Positions 15,900 to 26,087 of a stretch of 62,866 bases of DNA are shown here, one piece after another. A program made the translations under genes and the position numbers. Position 1 is the stretch's first letter, and each line of letters opens with the position of its first letter. Source of the DNA: a virus; IMG/VR virus record IMGVR_UViG_3300030333_004509, positions 1 through 62,866 of that record, one strand, 5' to 3'. The notes beneath the pieces were generated by a model that was not told the DNA's origin, searched no databases, and saw nothing but the letters and a program-made list of their open reading frames with translations.

Positions 15900-17489
15900 G
15901 TGCCTTACATTTTTCCGAAGCGACGACTGCAGCCTCAAGATGTGTTGGATCCTATTGAGCTCAACGAGGACTTGATTCCCGCTGCTGATCTATACGCGGG
16001 GGAGATTAACGCTCACAATGTCAGTGCTACGGTTCAAGGTAATATCACGCAACCTGCCGCAGCGACTCACTCTTATGTCTACAAAGAGAAGATGTCAGAT
16101 CCGGGGCTGGGTGACTCATCCTCGGGCTATACGCACCCGACACCGGGAACTGCATCAGGTAGCTTAGTCGCCAGTCACAAGATTGCGAATGACATGAACT
16201 GGGACCTCGTCTCTGACATGTCTTTTGAGAAGACGACGGGGAGCTCCAAGCTCTGGATCGTAGGCCACGTCACGTATATCTGGCTGGGCTTTACAACTAT
16301 CAGCGACAGTTGGGGTCATCGGTTCTCGTCGGGTACGCCTACGGACGTACAGCGCTCACCGTTTCACCCGGCTGGTGTCCAGTTCGCCCTTCGTGTAGAT
16401 GGTCACCTCATCGAATCTACGATGACCGGCAAGATCAGTTCTTGGCAGAAAGTATCTATGCCCGCCAAGGCACAGGACCAAAGAACGTCCGGGTCTGCGC
16501 ACCGTAAGTTTCCTGGCCCAGGCATACCCACTGAGCTCGAGACGCATACAATGGGGCCGCACTGCGCATCAGTCAGACTGGGAACTTTCTACGAGGTCAT
16601 GCCCGGTACGCATACGATTGAGATTGTAGCTCGACGGTTTCCACCATTCGGTCAAGCAACGCACGAAGGTACCGGTAGCTGGGCGGCAAACGAACCTAAC
16701 TTCGTGCATGTTTACAACCGTAAGTTGTTCGTCCTGGATATGCCTGAGAACCCGCCGAATAGCTCCGCGGATACAGCTATATCAGTTGGCACCTTCGACA
16801 CTGAGGCTGTGTTTGATCGTCCTTCGATCGAAGCCGAGAAGGTAGATCGCCTGGCCGCGGCTTTTACGAATGTCCAAAATGGGTCGCTTGCTCGAGGAGC
16901 GTTGAACCACTATCACCTGACGTCTCCCGTGATCGCCGCGAACCAAGCAACAATCACTCATAGCGTGTCCGCGCTTGAGAGTAAGTACAACGGCTATAAC
17001 GACCAATCCGTCACAACAAGCACGTCAGGTACAGGCTGGTACTTGCTCAACAACGGAGGCGGCGAATATCTGTACACTGCTGGGTCACCGCTTAACTGGG
17101 AGACTTCTGACAGCTCGATATTTATTATTCTGGCTAACGTGCAAGTAAAGTCTCTCAGGAAGCACCTGACTAACTACATGGACTTTTTCGGCTCCCTGGT
17201 CCTTGGGTATAAACCCGCTGGTGGCGGTTCGGCTGTAATCTTGGGTCAGTCAGAGGTCTACATCAACGACTACAATCACCTGGCCCGAAACGACGGACCC
17301 ACATACCGGCACTTGGACGAGAGCTACGATGTCGCGTTGTTTGCTGTTGTGAAGTCAACCGATATCACGGATAGTGAGGTCAACTATTTTGGTGTGTACG
17401 GCGCAACGACAGGCTCGACGCATACTTCAGGTCAAAGCGTGATGACGTTCCACCGCGGCAGCATTCAAGTAATCCAGTTGAAGGCGTAG
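15900..17489 (+). CDS. Virion structural protein, tail/fibre-associated
   Basis: A 529-residue, Ser/Thr/Gly/His-rich beta protein starting with GTG (GGAG 5 nt upstream). It has no long coiled coil. The N-terminal ~45 residues (MPYIFPKRRLQPQDVLDPIE) look like an anchoring segment and the rest like a beta-sandwich appendage. The following gene shares style and the same 'DP' plus Asn/His-rich N-terminus. Likely a tail spike or fibre adaptor; the exact role is unknown. Confidence 0.55.
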   Translation: MPYIFPKRRLQPQDVLDPIELNEDLIPAADLYAGEINAHNVSATVQGNITQPAAATHSYVYKEKMSDPGLGDSSSGYTHPTPGTASGSLVASHKIANDMNWDLVSDMSFEKTTGSSKLWIVGHVTYIWLGFTTISDSWGHRFSSGTPTDVQRSPFHPAGVQFALRVDGHLIESTMTGKISSWQKVSMPAKAQDQRTSGSAHRKFPGPGIPTELETHTMGPHCASVRLGTFYEVMPGTHTIEIVARRFPPFGQATHEGTGSWAANEPNFVHVYNRKLFVLDMPENPPNSSADTAISVGTFDTEAVFDRPSIEAEKVDRLAAAFTNVQNGSLARGALNHYHLTSPVIAANQATITHSVSALESKYNGYNDQSVTTSTSGTGWYLLNNGGGEYLYTAGSPLNWETSDSSIFIILANVQVKSLRKHLTNYMDFFGSLVLGYKPAGGGSAVILGQSEVYINDYNHLARNDGPTYRHLDESYDVALFAVVKSTDITDSEVNYFGVYGATTGSTHTSGQSVMTFHRGSIQVIQLKA

Positions 17490-17491
17490 TC

Positions 17492-18241
17492 ATGTCTGTA
17501 GTCATACCTTACAAGTACATCACGGGATCAATACTAGATCCTGATGGGCACAACCAAAACATCTACACCGACACGCCGCACACAGGGATCATGTCTACGG
17601 CGAATGGTCAGCTTCACAGCACGAACTTTGACTCGTCATTCCAAGTTCAGTCAGAGCATATTCATCCTGAAGAGGTGCTGAGAGGACGGCAAGACTCAGG
17701 TCTCGAGACATTGGACTATTTCTCTGACGGAATCGCGGACTCAGACCAAGCAACTTTCGTGAACGTCGCTGGTTGCGGGGTCAAGGTCTACGTACCCTAC
17801 AGCGCTACCTTGGCTTTGTGGCAGTGGTCCTTCTTCTTTAGTAATCTCAAGTCAGTCACGCTTGATCAGCACGACGAGTATGTCTCGGGGGATATTGTTG
17901 TTCGCGCCGCACTGAACGGGACAGCACTTCAACACACGATGCGCGGTCTCCCTGAGACATCGACGCATGGTGTGTACGCGGGCTACAACAACTCGAACGA
18001 GACCATGGCTTGCCAGTACTGGGATATGTCTCACCTTCAGACTAATCTAAGCGCTGGTTGGCATGACTTGAACCTAACGATTTATATGCAGCAAGTGCTT
18101 GATAGCGACAGTGCAGGTACACATTACCAGTCAGCGACTCGTAAGACAGGTGTCTTCTCAGGCTCAACCTCGATAAGACACTACATCTATAATCGAGCCT
18201 CTTTTGGTGTGCGTAATGCTCGAGTCCTCACGATTTTATGA
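17492..18241 (+). CDS. Virion structural protein, beta-sandwich type
   Basis: A 249-residue beta-rich protein. Hydrophobic/aromatic strands (VKVYVPYSATLALWQWSFFF) alternate with polar loops, typical of phage appendage or receptor-binding domains. It begins 3 nt after the previous gene and is probably part of the same tail-surface complex. No specific family is recognised. Confidence 0.5.
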   Translation: MSVVIPYKYITGSILDPDGHNQNIYTDTPHTGIMSTANGQLHSTNFDSSFQVQSEHIHPEEVLRGRQDSGLETLDYFSDGIADSDQATFVNVAGCGVKVYVPYSATLALWQWSFFFSNLKSVTLDQHDEYVSGDIVVRAALNGTALQHTMRGLPETSTHGVYAGYNNSNETMACQYWDMSHLQTNLSAGWHDLNLTIYMQQVLDSDSAGTHYQSATRKTGVFSGSTSIRHYIYNRASFGVRNARVLTIL

Positions 18242-18252
18242 TGAAAACAAGA

Positions 18253-18268
18253 TATACTTTTAGCGGAG
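18253..18268 (+). promoter_or_regulatory. -10/ribosome-site module before internal virion genes
   Basis: TATACTTTTAGCGGAGGA combines a good -10 (TATACT, 18253-18258) with the ribosome site GGAGGA only 6 nt later, ahead of the ATG at 18275. No good -35 is visible. Nearly the same module stands at 38691 and 45120. A start from this -10 would give a leader of about 10 nt. Confidence 0.45.
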
Positions 18269-18274
18269 GATTCG

Positions 18275-18787
18275 ATGCCTGATCCCGTCACTATAGGAAT
18301 CATTGGTAGCTTGGCGTTGAAGCATGCTGCTGCACCGATAGCAGGTCTTATTGCTGAGCGTAAGACAAGGAAGGAGCTCGAGGCTCTGGCTGAAGAAGGT
18401 GTCGGGGGACAAGTCAGTGCAGCTGAGCAGCAGCAACGGATAGCCGACACTAAAGAGGCCATGCGGGAACAGCAGGGCGGCGAATACGAAGCTCCAGGCA
18501 GCGACGACCCTGAGCAAAAGCGCAAACTTGCCATGATGCGAGAAGCGATAAAGTCGAAGGGGATTGGTCAGGCAATGCGCGACTTAGGTCAAGAAGCGCT
18601 CCAGAGATACCAGATTAAGAAGTCTGATATTGAGCGGCTGGGCGATAAGCGGAAGGAAGCAATTACTGGCGTAGTCAAAGGCATTGGCGAGGCAGGCGCA
18701 GAGATCTCAGGTTTCGCTGGGATGAAGCAAACAGAGGGTCTCGCCAAAGCAGCCGGGGCAGCTTCAGGTCTATACGGTAAGGGGTAG
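18275..18787 (+). CDS. Small internal-virion-type protein
   Basis: A 170-residue protein with an N-terminal hydrophobic helix (VTIGIIGSLALKHAAAPIAGL), a charged helical middle, and a Gly/Ala-rich amphipathic C-terminus (GIGEAGAEISGFAGM). It resembles the smallest core protein of podoviruses, which inserts in the cell envelope during DNA ejection. It is immediately followed by the 1410-, 1021- and 4190-residue genes, so the group looks like an ejection-protein cluster. Confidence 0.55.
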   Translation: MPDPVTIGIIGSLALKHAAAPIAGLIAERKTRKELEALAEEGVGGQVSAAEQQQRIADTKEAMREQQGGEYEAPGSDDPEQKRKLAMMREAIKSKGIGQAMRDLGQEALQRYQIKKSDIERLGDKRKEAITGVVKGIGEAGAEISGFAGMKQTEGLAKAAGAASGLYGKG

Positions 18788-18789
18788 TC

Positions 18790-21700
18790 ATGTCGTTCTA
18801 TCAAATGTACATGTCGACACTGGGCTACAGTGGTGTACCCGCAGGCACCTCAACGCGCGATCCTGAAGCTGTCGATATGTACCAGACACTGATCAAGACG
18901 ATCGGTAGATATCGGACAGCTACGGGTAAACGTCTGGCGCAGCAAGAGATCGCCCTGCTGAAGTCTCAGGTTGCGATTGCCAAGACGAACGCCGACATGA
19001 TCGGCATGATCCATGGTGTTGATGCCGACAACGCAGACTCGGTTCGAGATGCGCTGGTCACTCACCGTAGGACGATCCAGGACAACCGCACAAAGCTAGT
19101 TGCGGCGAGGTCTCAGTACAACGATCGCCTGATGCAATATGTGCGTGAGGATTATCGTAAAGCTTCAGGCAACCCGAATGCGGCGGCATGGGAGGCCTTG
19201 ACGGGTGGACTCTTAGATGGCCCAGAAGGTACGGCAGCCGACATTGAGATTCCGCAACTTCTGATGAGCATGCGGGAGGAGGGGTACGAAGGTATTCAGT
19301 TCGATAAGGACTTCAATATCACGTACAACGCCTATTCTGGCACGACGCTTGGCAAGAACATCGTAAGAATGTTCGAGAAAGCCAAGCAAGTTCAGGCGAG
19401 ACAGGCCAGTGCTGCTGCGTCCCTTGACACGGAAATGGCGAATCTTGGTAGCACAGTCATGTTCGATGACAAGACCTGGGCTACGATGAGTGAAGAACAG
19501 AAGGTGAAGGCCCTTAAAGATTCTCTTGGTACAGTCGAGTCAATCACTAAAACTGTTAGGGACTCAGACGGCATCACTCGATTCGACAAGTCTCAGGAGG
19601 TTCTGAATGAGCTTGAAGAACACGACACGTATGTCAAGGCTGCTGAGGGTGATCTCGACAAGCTACGCACAGAGCTCTTTGGGGCCAAGGCAGCTTCGTC
19701 AGATGTCATGGGTAAGGGTATCCAGGCTCTGGTTGATTCTGGCTGGGCCGAGTCTAATGGGTTTGAGCTCGGTCGATATATAGACAGTGACGGCGACGGC
19801 ATACCGGATAACTACGTTGAAGGTCCCGATGACCGTAAAGCCATGCTTGCCTGGAGACGCCAGCTAAAGCGCGGCACCAGTCGATACGGGATGCGAGGCG
19901 GCTCAACCGGTATGTGGGTTGAGATGCAGGTCGCTCTTAGCGACGACCAAGTCAACGAGTACCGCACCACAAGCGGGTTTGCTTACGTCGGCGAGACTCC
20001 AGAGGACGGTCGCTGGATGAGCGGGGCTCAGATTGATGCTGAGCTCGAACGCGCAGTGTCCTCTCCAGTGAAGCTTGTGGAGATCAATGGTGGCGAAGAC
20101 TACGTAGTCATGAACAGCTCAGGTGATTTCTTCCGGTATGCCGACTCTGACGGAGACGGAGCTGATGATTACTTTATCGAGATCACCGATGATGAACGGG
20201 CCGCTCTTCAGGCTAAGGTAGCTGATGGTACGTACAAGACTACGTATCTTCGCGCCGGGACAGAGGTTGATAAGGACGGCAACTTTGTCAGTGGAAGCCT
20301 GGCTACTGACGCCGATATCATTACTGAGCCGGGTGACCCCACCAAGCTAACCGCAGAAGACTTTGAAGATCTCTGGGATATCTCCCCCGATGACCCAAAG
20401 ATTCAAGCGATGCTTCAAGCCCGCGCGTTGTCTGACATGGGCGTTAAGTTCGTTGATGAGGCCACGTTCAAGTCGCTCAAGAGTCATCGAGTGGTGGGGC
20501 GGCTCAAGAAGCAACACGCTTACGACGATCTTGTCCGAGGAGTCGGTACTGTCCGGGTAGAGACTGAATACGGCGAGAAAGCATTCACACCTGATCAGAT
20601 TATCGGTAACCCAAAGGTAGTCAGCAAGAAGTCCAACATGACATTCCGCTCAGTCGTCGACCGAGCTCAGGGAGCCTATGTTGCCGATCAACTGGGTTAC
20701 GGTACCGAGGGTGTGCCGACCGAGCCCAAGACGTTTCAGCGCGGTGGTACCGTCTTCGAGGATGAGGCTGATGTCCGAGACAATGCCTATGACTGGCTGG
20801 AGACCCAGGTAGGTAACCTACCTGAATCGCCCGGCCTCGCTGAGATTCGTGACCAGTTGGCTATGGGCACGGCTGAAGGTATTCAGGAGATTGAAGGCAG
20901 CATTGACGTCACTCAATCTCAGCTGGCGGCAGTCGAGAAGAATCTTTCGACCTTCGATGCTGCAACCGAGAGGATGATCGAGAACCTGACCGAGCCTGAA
21001 AAGAGCGCTGTTCGGCGAGATCGAACTGAAGAGCGTGACCGCTTAGTTGGTGAACGCAATGAGATTCAGAATGAGCTGGCGAAGCTTGAGCGGCAGAAGG
21101 CCAGGGCTGAGCGGCAGTTTAAGCGCCAGGCTACGCCAGAGGTTGAAGAGGAAGTCGCAACGGAGATCGTGGGTCGGGACCGCGCAAGGACTCAGCGGGA
21201 ACGCGAGAAGTCTATTGCCTCAGACGCTGAGAGGTACAACGCACTTCTTAAGAACTTTGTAGAAGCTGATGATGACGGCGACGGGGTACCCAACGGGATT
21301 AAGGGCCTGGTAAACGACGATGATCTAGAGTTCTTCCTGGACTACCTGGTCATGGAAGATAGCGGCGAGAAAGCTCGTTTAGTCGACAAGGGCCTTATTA
21401 CAGAGGCAGATCTCGACAAGGCGCGAGATGCCGCAGCCTCTCGCGGGATGATCAAGTCTCGGACCGAAGCTGCCTACGCTGACCGCTATAAAATCGGTGC
21501 CCTGAGCGATGAGATTCATGAAGTGGGTGGTCTAAGGGATCAGTTGACGGATCACATGAACAACATCGAAACTATGAAGCCTCAGGTTGAGGCAACTCTC
21601 AAAGCTGTCCAGGCAAAAGGTAGGACTGAGCCTGTTACGGCAGAAGAGAAGGAGATACTCGCCAAGTATTACAAAGAGCTCGACGATCTCTCGAAAGTTC

Positions 21701-23022
21701 GCGGAGAGATAAAGACGCGGAAGGATGAGATCGATCGTATCGAGCTGAGGCCTCTTGGTTTCTTGGGCCCTGATGAGAAGCCTAAATATCGAGTCGGCAT
21801 CAGAACTCAACAGGGTCTGACTCAGCGAAAATACACGCCTCCTATGGAGCTCTTGGACAAGACTATTAGAGGTACCGAGCCTGAGGCAGTAAGCGAGGTA
21901 CAGGACAGGTTGATTGCTCTGGGTATCACTGAAGGTGGTACAGACGACGACTTCTACACTGGCCTGGAGAGGGCGCTAAAAGACTTCCAGACAAAGCAGG
22001 GCCTAACAGTCACGGGCACGACCACCGAAGAAACATGGCGTAGGCTTAGAGAGCTTACACCCGGCATCGTTGTGGACAGAGACGGTGACGGCAAAGAAGA
22101 CGAGGTCGAAACCTACACTATCGTCAGCATTGACGGGGAGACGAAGGATCGGATTCGATACGATCAAAGTGAAGACATTTACTATGTGCGCACCGAAGAC
22201 GCTAAGGACAAGAGTCTTCGCGATGTGTCGGATGTAACAGGGTCTGACTGGAAAGCGATACCCTGGAGCATTACAGACGCGGACGGAGAGCCGAGGAGAA
22301 CTGAAGCAAGCAGAAAGCTTGAGTCCCTGTTGTTCGACAGCGGGATTAGCCGTGAGGCGTTGAATTACCGTGACGTAGGAAAGGAAAATCGTGAGCGCTT
22401 CTACGACATCATGGAGGCGATCGGAGAGGGTACAGCCGACGCTGACGACTGGCGTGACCTGAAGTCCCTGATTGATCCTACTAAGCCTGACAGGCCGGTA
22501 GATATCGAGACAGAGGAGCCTATCGAGGTGTCAAAAGTTGATCCTTCTAAGGGGTCGACACTAAAGAAGAAGCCGACACCGACACCGACACCGACACCAG
22601 TTCCGACTGGCCCGATCACTGTCGCGGATGACAAGCCTGATGAGGTAGAAGAGATCCCAAAAGTAGCAGATACTGTCGAGTCTCATCCCTTCATGGTCGC
22701 TAAGGAGAGGCAAGAACAGGATGCGGCTAAGAAAGCTGAGATTGATTTTATACGGGAGTCCTTAGAAGACAAACGTAAGCGCACAGCGCAAGCGACGATG
22801 GAAGCTATCGGGCTCGATGCGCTGTCCGCCACAAAGCCTGAGCCTAAGCCTGCGACTACACCTGAGCCGCCCCCGAGTGGTGAGCCCTCAAAACCCTTGA
22901 CTATGCGACAGAAATTACTCGAGAAGTTTAAGCGGCGGAAAGCAGGCTCTGAGGTCGAAGTCCCCTCAGCCAAAACACCCCCATTGGGTGAGACTCCCGT
23001 AGCGGAAGAGGAAGAGGAATAA
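18790..23022 (+). CDS. Internal virion protein with peptidoglycan-binding domain
   Basis: A 1410-residue, mostly helical acidic protein. Residues ~1030-1092 (EAVSEVQDRLIALG ... ALKDFQTKQGLTVTGTTTEE) form a clear PG_binding_1-like domain. Four calcium-loop-like DxDGDG motifs start near residues 332, 452, 827 and 1096. A Thr/Pro repeat linker (KKKPTPTPTPTPVPTG) sits near 1255-1270. No lytic catalytic site was recognised. A role in crossing the cell wall at ejection is inferred from the wall-binding domain and from position. It ends in TAATG with the next gene. Confidence 0.65.
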   Translation: MSFYQMYMSTLGYSGVPAGTSTRDPEAVDMYQTLIKTIGRYRTATGKRLAQQEIALLKSQVAIAKTNADMIGMIHGVDADNADSVRDALVTHRRTIQDNRTKLVAARSQYNDRLMQYVREDYRKASGNPNAAAWEALTGGLLDGPEGTAADIEIPQLLMSMREEGYEGIQFDKDFNITYNAYSGTTLGKNIVRMFEKAKQVQARQASAAASLDTEMANLGSTVMFDDKTWATMSEEQKVKALKDSLGTVESITKTVRDSDGITRFDKSQEVLNELEEHDTYVKAAEGDLDKLRTELFGAKAASSDVMGKGIQALVDSGWAESNGFELGRYIDSDGDGIPDNYVEGPDDRKAMLAWRRQLKRGTSRYGMRGGSTGMWVEMQVALSDDQVNEYRTTSGFAYVGETPEDGRWMSGAQIDAELERAVSSPVKLVEINGGEDYVVMNSSGDFFRYADSDGDGADDYFIEITDDERAALQAKVADGTYKTTYLRAGTEVDKDGNFVSGSLATDADIITEPGDPTKLTAEDFEDLWDISPDDPKIQAMLQARALSDMGVKFVDEATFKSLKSHRVVGRLKKQHAYDDLVRGVGTVRVETEYGEKAFTPDQIIGNPKVVSKKSNMTFRSVVDRAQGAYVADQLGYGTEGVPTEPKTFQRGGTVFEDEADVRDNAYDWLETQVGNLPESPGLAEIRDQLAMGTAEGIQEIEGSIDVTQSQLAAVEKNLSTFDAATERMIENLTEPEKSAVRRDRTEERDRLVGERNEIQNELAKLERQKARAERQFKRQATPEVEEEVATEIVGRDRARTQREREKSIASDAERYNALLKNFVEADDDGDGVPNGIKGLVNDDDLEFFLDYLVMEDSGEKARLVDKGLITEADLDKARDAAASRGMIKSRTEAAYADRYKIGALSDEIHEVGGLRDQLTDHMNNIETMKPQVEATLKAVQAKGRTEPVTAEEKEILAKYYKELDDLSKVRGEIKTRKDEIDRIELRPLGFLGPDEKPKYRVGIRTQQGLTQRKYTPPMELLDKTIRGTEPEAVSEVQDRLIALGITEGGTDDDFYTGLERALKDFQTKQGLTVTGTTTEETWRRLRELTPGIVVDRDGDGKEDEVETYTIVSIDGETKDRIRYDQSEDIYYVRTEDAKDKSLRDVSDVTGSDWKAIPWSITDADGEPRRTEASRKLESLLFDSGISREALNYRDVGKENRERFYDIMEAIGEGTADADDWRDLKSLIDPTKPDRPVDIETEEPIEVSKVDPSKGSTLKKKPTPTPTPTPVPTGPITVADDKPDEVEEIPKVADTVESHPFMVAKERQEQDAAKKAEIDFIRESLEDKRKRTAQATMEAIGLDALSATKPEPKPATTPEPPPSGEPSKPLTMRQKLLEKFKRRKAGSEVEVPSAKTPPLGETPVAEEEEE

Positions 23023-26000
23023 TGCCTGAAGAGACCGAGATACCGATTCCGGGTGAAGATGTAGGCACCTCGACAGGGAAGAAGAAGAAGAAGAAGAAGA
23101 AGAACACAACTGTTGGGTCGACCGAAACTGATTCGGGCGAAACTACTAAGTCTCAGCGTGTTGTTATCCCTGAGGATAAACCTGAGGATACGGGTGAAGT
23201 CGAGAGTGAGTCTCAAGCTGGACCTCCGATCGAGGATCAGCCCGAAGAAGACACTGGACCTACAACTAGTGCTCAGCCACCCTCAACCTATAAGCCTAAG
23301 CCAGTAGATCCTGAACCCGTAGTCAAACCTGAGGTTAAGCCCTCGAAGCCTATTGTTCCTGCGGAGGTGAAGGCCGCGAGGAAAGCTCGAGCAGCGCACG
23401 ACACGGACGAGGCTCGACTCTACGGGTACTTAGGACCGGATGTTCCGCAGACGGAAGCACGACTTACGACAGATGTATTCAGGTCCGAAGAAGCTCAGAA
23501 CGCTCTGACTCCGCTTATCAGCGGCGAGACAATCGACGAGCAGAGAGCTGATTACTACAAGAGACTCATGGCTGATGTACCTCAGCCTATTCAAGACGCT
23601 TTCGGTCACAAGGGCATGGGGCTGTATAGGATGTGGGATGATATCGCATACCGAGCAGCTGTCGAGTCGGGCAAGATAGATGAGAAGACTATCGGGGTTG
23701 TACCTCACGACTCAATGCTACCTGGAGCTAGACACTCAGGGTTTCAACCTCTAAACCTTTTCGACATCGTGCTCGTCCCCCAGATAATGGCTGATGAGCA
23801 GACAACTGACAGCTTCATTGGGCGGATTGACGATGTTGCAGCGAAGATGCTTGACCCAAAAGACCTCGACGAGAGTGGGATCAGTAAGACTGCGCAGGAA
23901 TATGTTGAAGGCTTATCCTTGCCTGAGCTCCATGCACTAGACACTAAGATCCTCCCCACGATGATATACAATCTTGCAGGTCAGCATTATGGTTATGACC
24001 CAGCGGTAATCGAAGCCTACCAGGCAATGACTGGAGGCGAGTTACCTCAAGATGTTAACGGGAGGCCTATCTCTGCGTATAAGACTCAGTCAAGTGGTGG
24101 TGGAGCTTTCGGTGTACAAGAGCTGGTTCCGAGAGAGGGTTCACCCTATGCAGATGATCCCGAGCAGTACAAGTCATTCTTACTAGTGCACGACAGGCTC
24201 AGGCTGCTTGTCGATCTCGAGACACAAGAACGGGAAGCGAAGTCTGAGGAACTTCGCATGGGCGCCGACGAAGCCGAGGTAGAGCGCCGCGAGACAGAAG
24301 TTATCGGAGCTCGAGGTGGGGTGAGTATTGCTCGAGAAGTGCTCGAGAACCGAGGCGAGAGCCCACCTGAGATAGGTACAATCGAGTATGAGCGAACTAC
24401 CAGTAATGGGCGTATTTCGGACTATCAAAGATTACTTGCAACCCCCTATCTCAGTCACGACCGCTATGTACCGGTGGACTCTATGCCCGGTACTTACAAA
24501 GGCTATGACCAGGGTGTGGTTGACACCTACCGAGAAGAGGCTCGAGTGGTGGGGACATTTGCGTCTGGAGGCAAAAGACCGACACCCGCACCGGGTCGGG
24601 TAATGCCCGCCACTCCACAAAAGAGGGTCTCACTCCCTGGAAGTGAGAGGATTGTAAGTGTGCAGCCTCTGCGGCAAGCTATGCCCAGACCTGAATCAGG
24701 TCTCTCGCTTCCAGCTATGGGCGGACCACCACCACCATCACCGTTTGAGCCCGGAGAACTTTGGTCTGTCAAGAAAGGCTTCATCGCAAAAGTAACCCCG
24801 ACTCACACAGCCAGCGAGGGAGTAGCCTACTTAACTAGGAGCGACGATAACGACCCTCGCATCACATACGCTACCGTTGATCCTACCATTAAGCCTCACC
24901 CTCTGGATGTTGACCGCAAGATACGTCAGCTCAGAGATGCGGGTGAAGACGAGAACGGGAACACCGTAGACGACGCTTACATCAATCGCTTCATGGCACG
25001 CATGAACACGTCGCCTGATGAGATCGATACTTATCGTCGACTTATTCAGGCTGAAGAAGAGCACCTGGCTCGGCTGTTTAGTCGCGAAGGCGGCGAGGGC
25101 GGCACGACTAGAAACGTCCGAATCGAAAACTTAAAGAAAGAGATCAAAGACCTGGAAGCTGAGAGAGCTACCTTGACGGCAGAGCGTGAGGGTCTCGAAG
25201 AATCCCCTGAGGGTTATAGTCGAGGTACAGCCATTAACCGAAGACTGAAGGCGATCGCAGCCGAGATCCCCAAAGCACAAGCGGATGTCGACAGGTTGTC
25301 TGAGACTCGGAGGATGCGCACCGTAAGCCCCGCATCAGGTGAAACGATCTCTATGGACATAGAGCGATACCCGCAGAAAGCGGATGAGAGCCCGCTCGAG
25401 TATATGCGTAGGCTCGCGATCTTACGGGTCGATCTGAAGGTACGCATCGCTCGAAATAAGAACGTGATTGCAGCTCTAAGAGAGAAACAGACTAAGCTCG
25501 AGTCCACTAAGGCAGCCCCCACAGACGAAGCATGGATTGAGTTTATCGGCTCTCTGGAAGAGGTGATGAATGAGCGGGCTGTGCAGGCAAGAGAGTCCGA
25601 AAAGTATTTAACTGCGGCTAGAGCCGGTAGTGCCGCTGTTGGTGCTGGTCGAAATAGACCGGATGACCCTGAAGGTACCGCTATTGAGAAGTTCGGTTAC
25701 ATTCAACCTCCGAGACCTTATGCCGAGTATATATGGGCAGAAAGTCCCGATATCGAAGAGATCGGTTACCCCGTGTACTGGCTAGATGACGGTAACGAGC
25801 ATACCCACGGAGACGCACGACACCCGATTGCCATCAGACAAGGTCTTGTCTTCAATCGAAGGCTGACACTTACAGATAAAGAAGACAAATACGGCCCTAT
25901 AACCGGCTACTGGGTGACGATAGAAGAAGACAAGCTAATCAACCAGCTGTTAAAAGTGCGGGACGAGCAAGATGCTGAAGCACAAAAGCTGCAGGAGCAA

Positions 26001-26087
26001 ATTGAGGCCGTCAATGCTAAAGTCAGGGAGCTCAACCGGGTTACTGGAATGGAGCAAGAACAGCTTAGGCTGATAGGTGGTATCTAG
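23022..26087 (+). CDS. 1021-residue internal-virion-type protein
   Basis: The N-terminal ~100 residues are low complexity: a run of eight lysines (residues ~20-27), then Ser/Thr/Glu- and Pro-rich sequence. Next is a helical region (FGHKGMGLYRMWDDIAYRAA), and then long coiled coils at ~680-760 and ~800-870. The C-terminus contains a small beta/helix part. I recognise no catalytic motif. It overlaps the 1410- and 4190-residue genes by one base each, suggesting co-production as a complex. Probably an ejected core protein; function otherwise unknown. Confidence 0.55.
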   Translation: MPEETEIPIPGEDVGTSTGKKKKKKKKNTTVGSTETDSGETTKSQRVVIPEDKPEDTGEVESESQAGPPIEDQPEEDTGPTTSAQPPSTYKPKPVDPEPVVKPEVKPSKPIVPAEVKAARKARAAHDTDEARLYGYLGPDVPQTEARLTTDVFRSEEAQNALTPLISGETIDEQRADYYKRLMADVPQPIQDAFGHKGMGLYRMWDDIAYRAAVESGKIDEKTIGVVPHDSMLPGARHSGFQPLNLFDIVLVPQIMADEQTTDSFIGRIDDVAAKMLDPKDLDESGISKTAQEYVEGLSLPELHALDTKILPTMIYNLAGQHYGYDPAVIEAYQAMTGGELPQDVNGRPISAYKTQSSGGGAFGVQELVPREGSPYADDPEQYKSFLLVHDRLRLLVDLETQEREAKSEELRMGADEAEVERRETEVIGARGGVSIAREVLENRGESPPEIGTIEYERTTSNGRISDYQRLLATPYLSHDRYVPVDSMPGTYKGYDQGVVDTYREEARVVGTFASGGKRPTPAPGRVMPATPQKRVSLPGSERIVSVQPLRQAMPRPESGLSLPAMGGPPPPSPFEPGELWSVKKGFIAKVTPTHTASEGVAYLTRSDDNDPRITYATVDPTIKPHPLDVDRKIRQLRDAGEDENGNTVDDAYINRFMARMNTSPDEIDTYRRLIQAEEEHLARLFSREGGEGGTTRNVRIENLKKEIKDLEAERATLTAEREGLEESPEGYSRGTAINRRLKAIAAEIPKAQADVDRLSETRRMRTVSPASGETISMDIERYPQKADESPLEYMRRLAILRVDLKVRIARNKNVIAALREKQTKLESTKAAPTDEAWIEFIGSLEEVMNERAVQARESEKYLTAARAGSAAVGAGRNRPDDPEGTAIEKFGYIQPPRPYAEYIWAESPDIEEIGYPVYWLDDGNEHTHGDARHPIAIRQGLVFNRRLTLTDKEDKYGPITGYWVTIEEDKLINQLLKVRDEQDAEAQKLQEQIEAVNAKVRELNRVTGMEQEQLRLIGGI

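Noticed and set aside
23080-23105. AAG-repeat tract as a microsatellite or assembly artefact
   Set aside because: It stays in frame and encodes a lysine run within a coherent low-complexity N-terminus.
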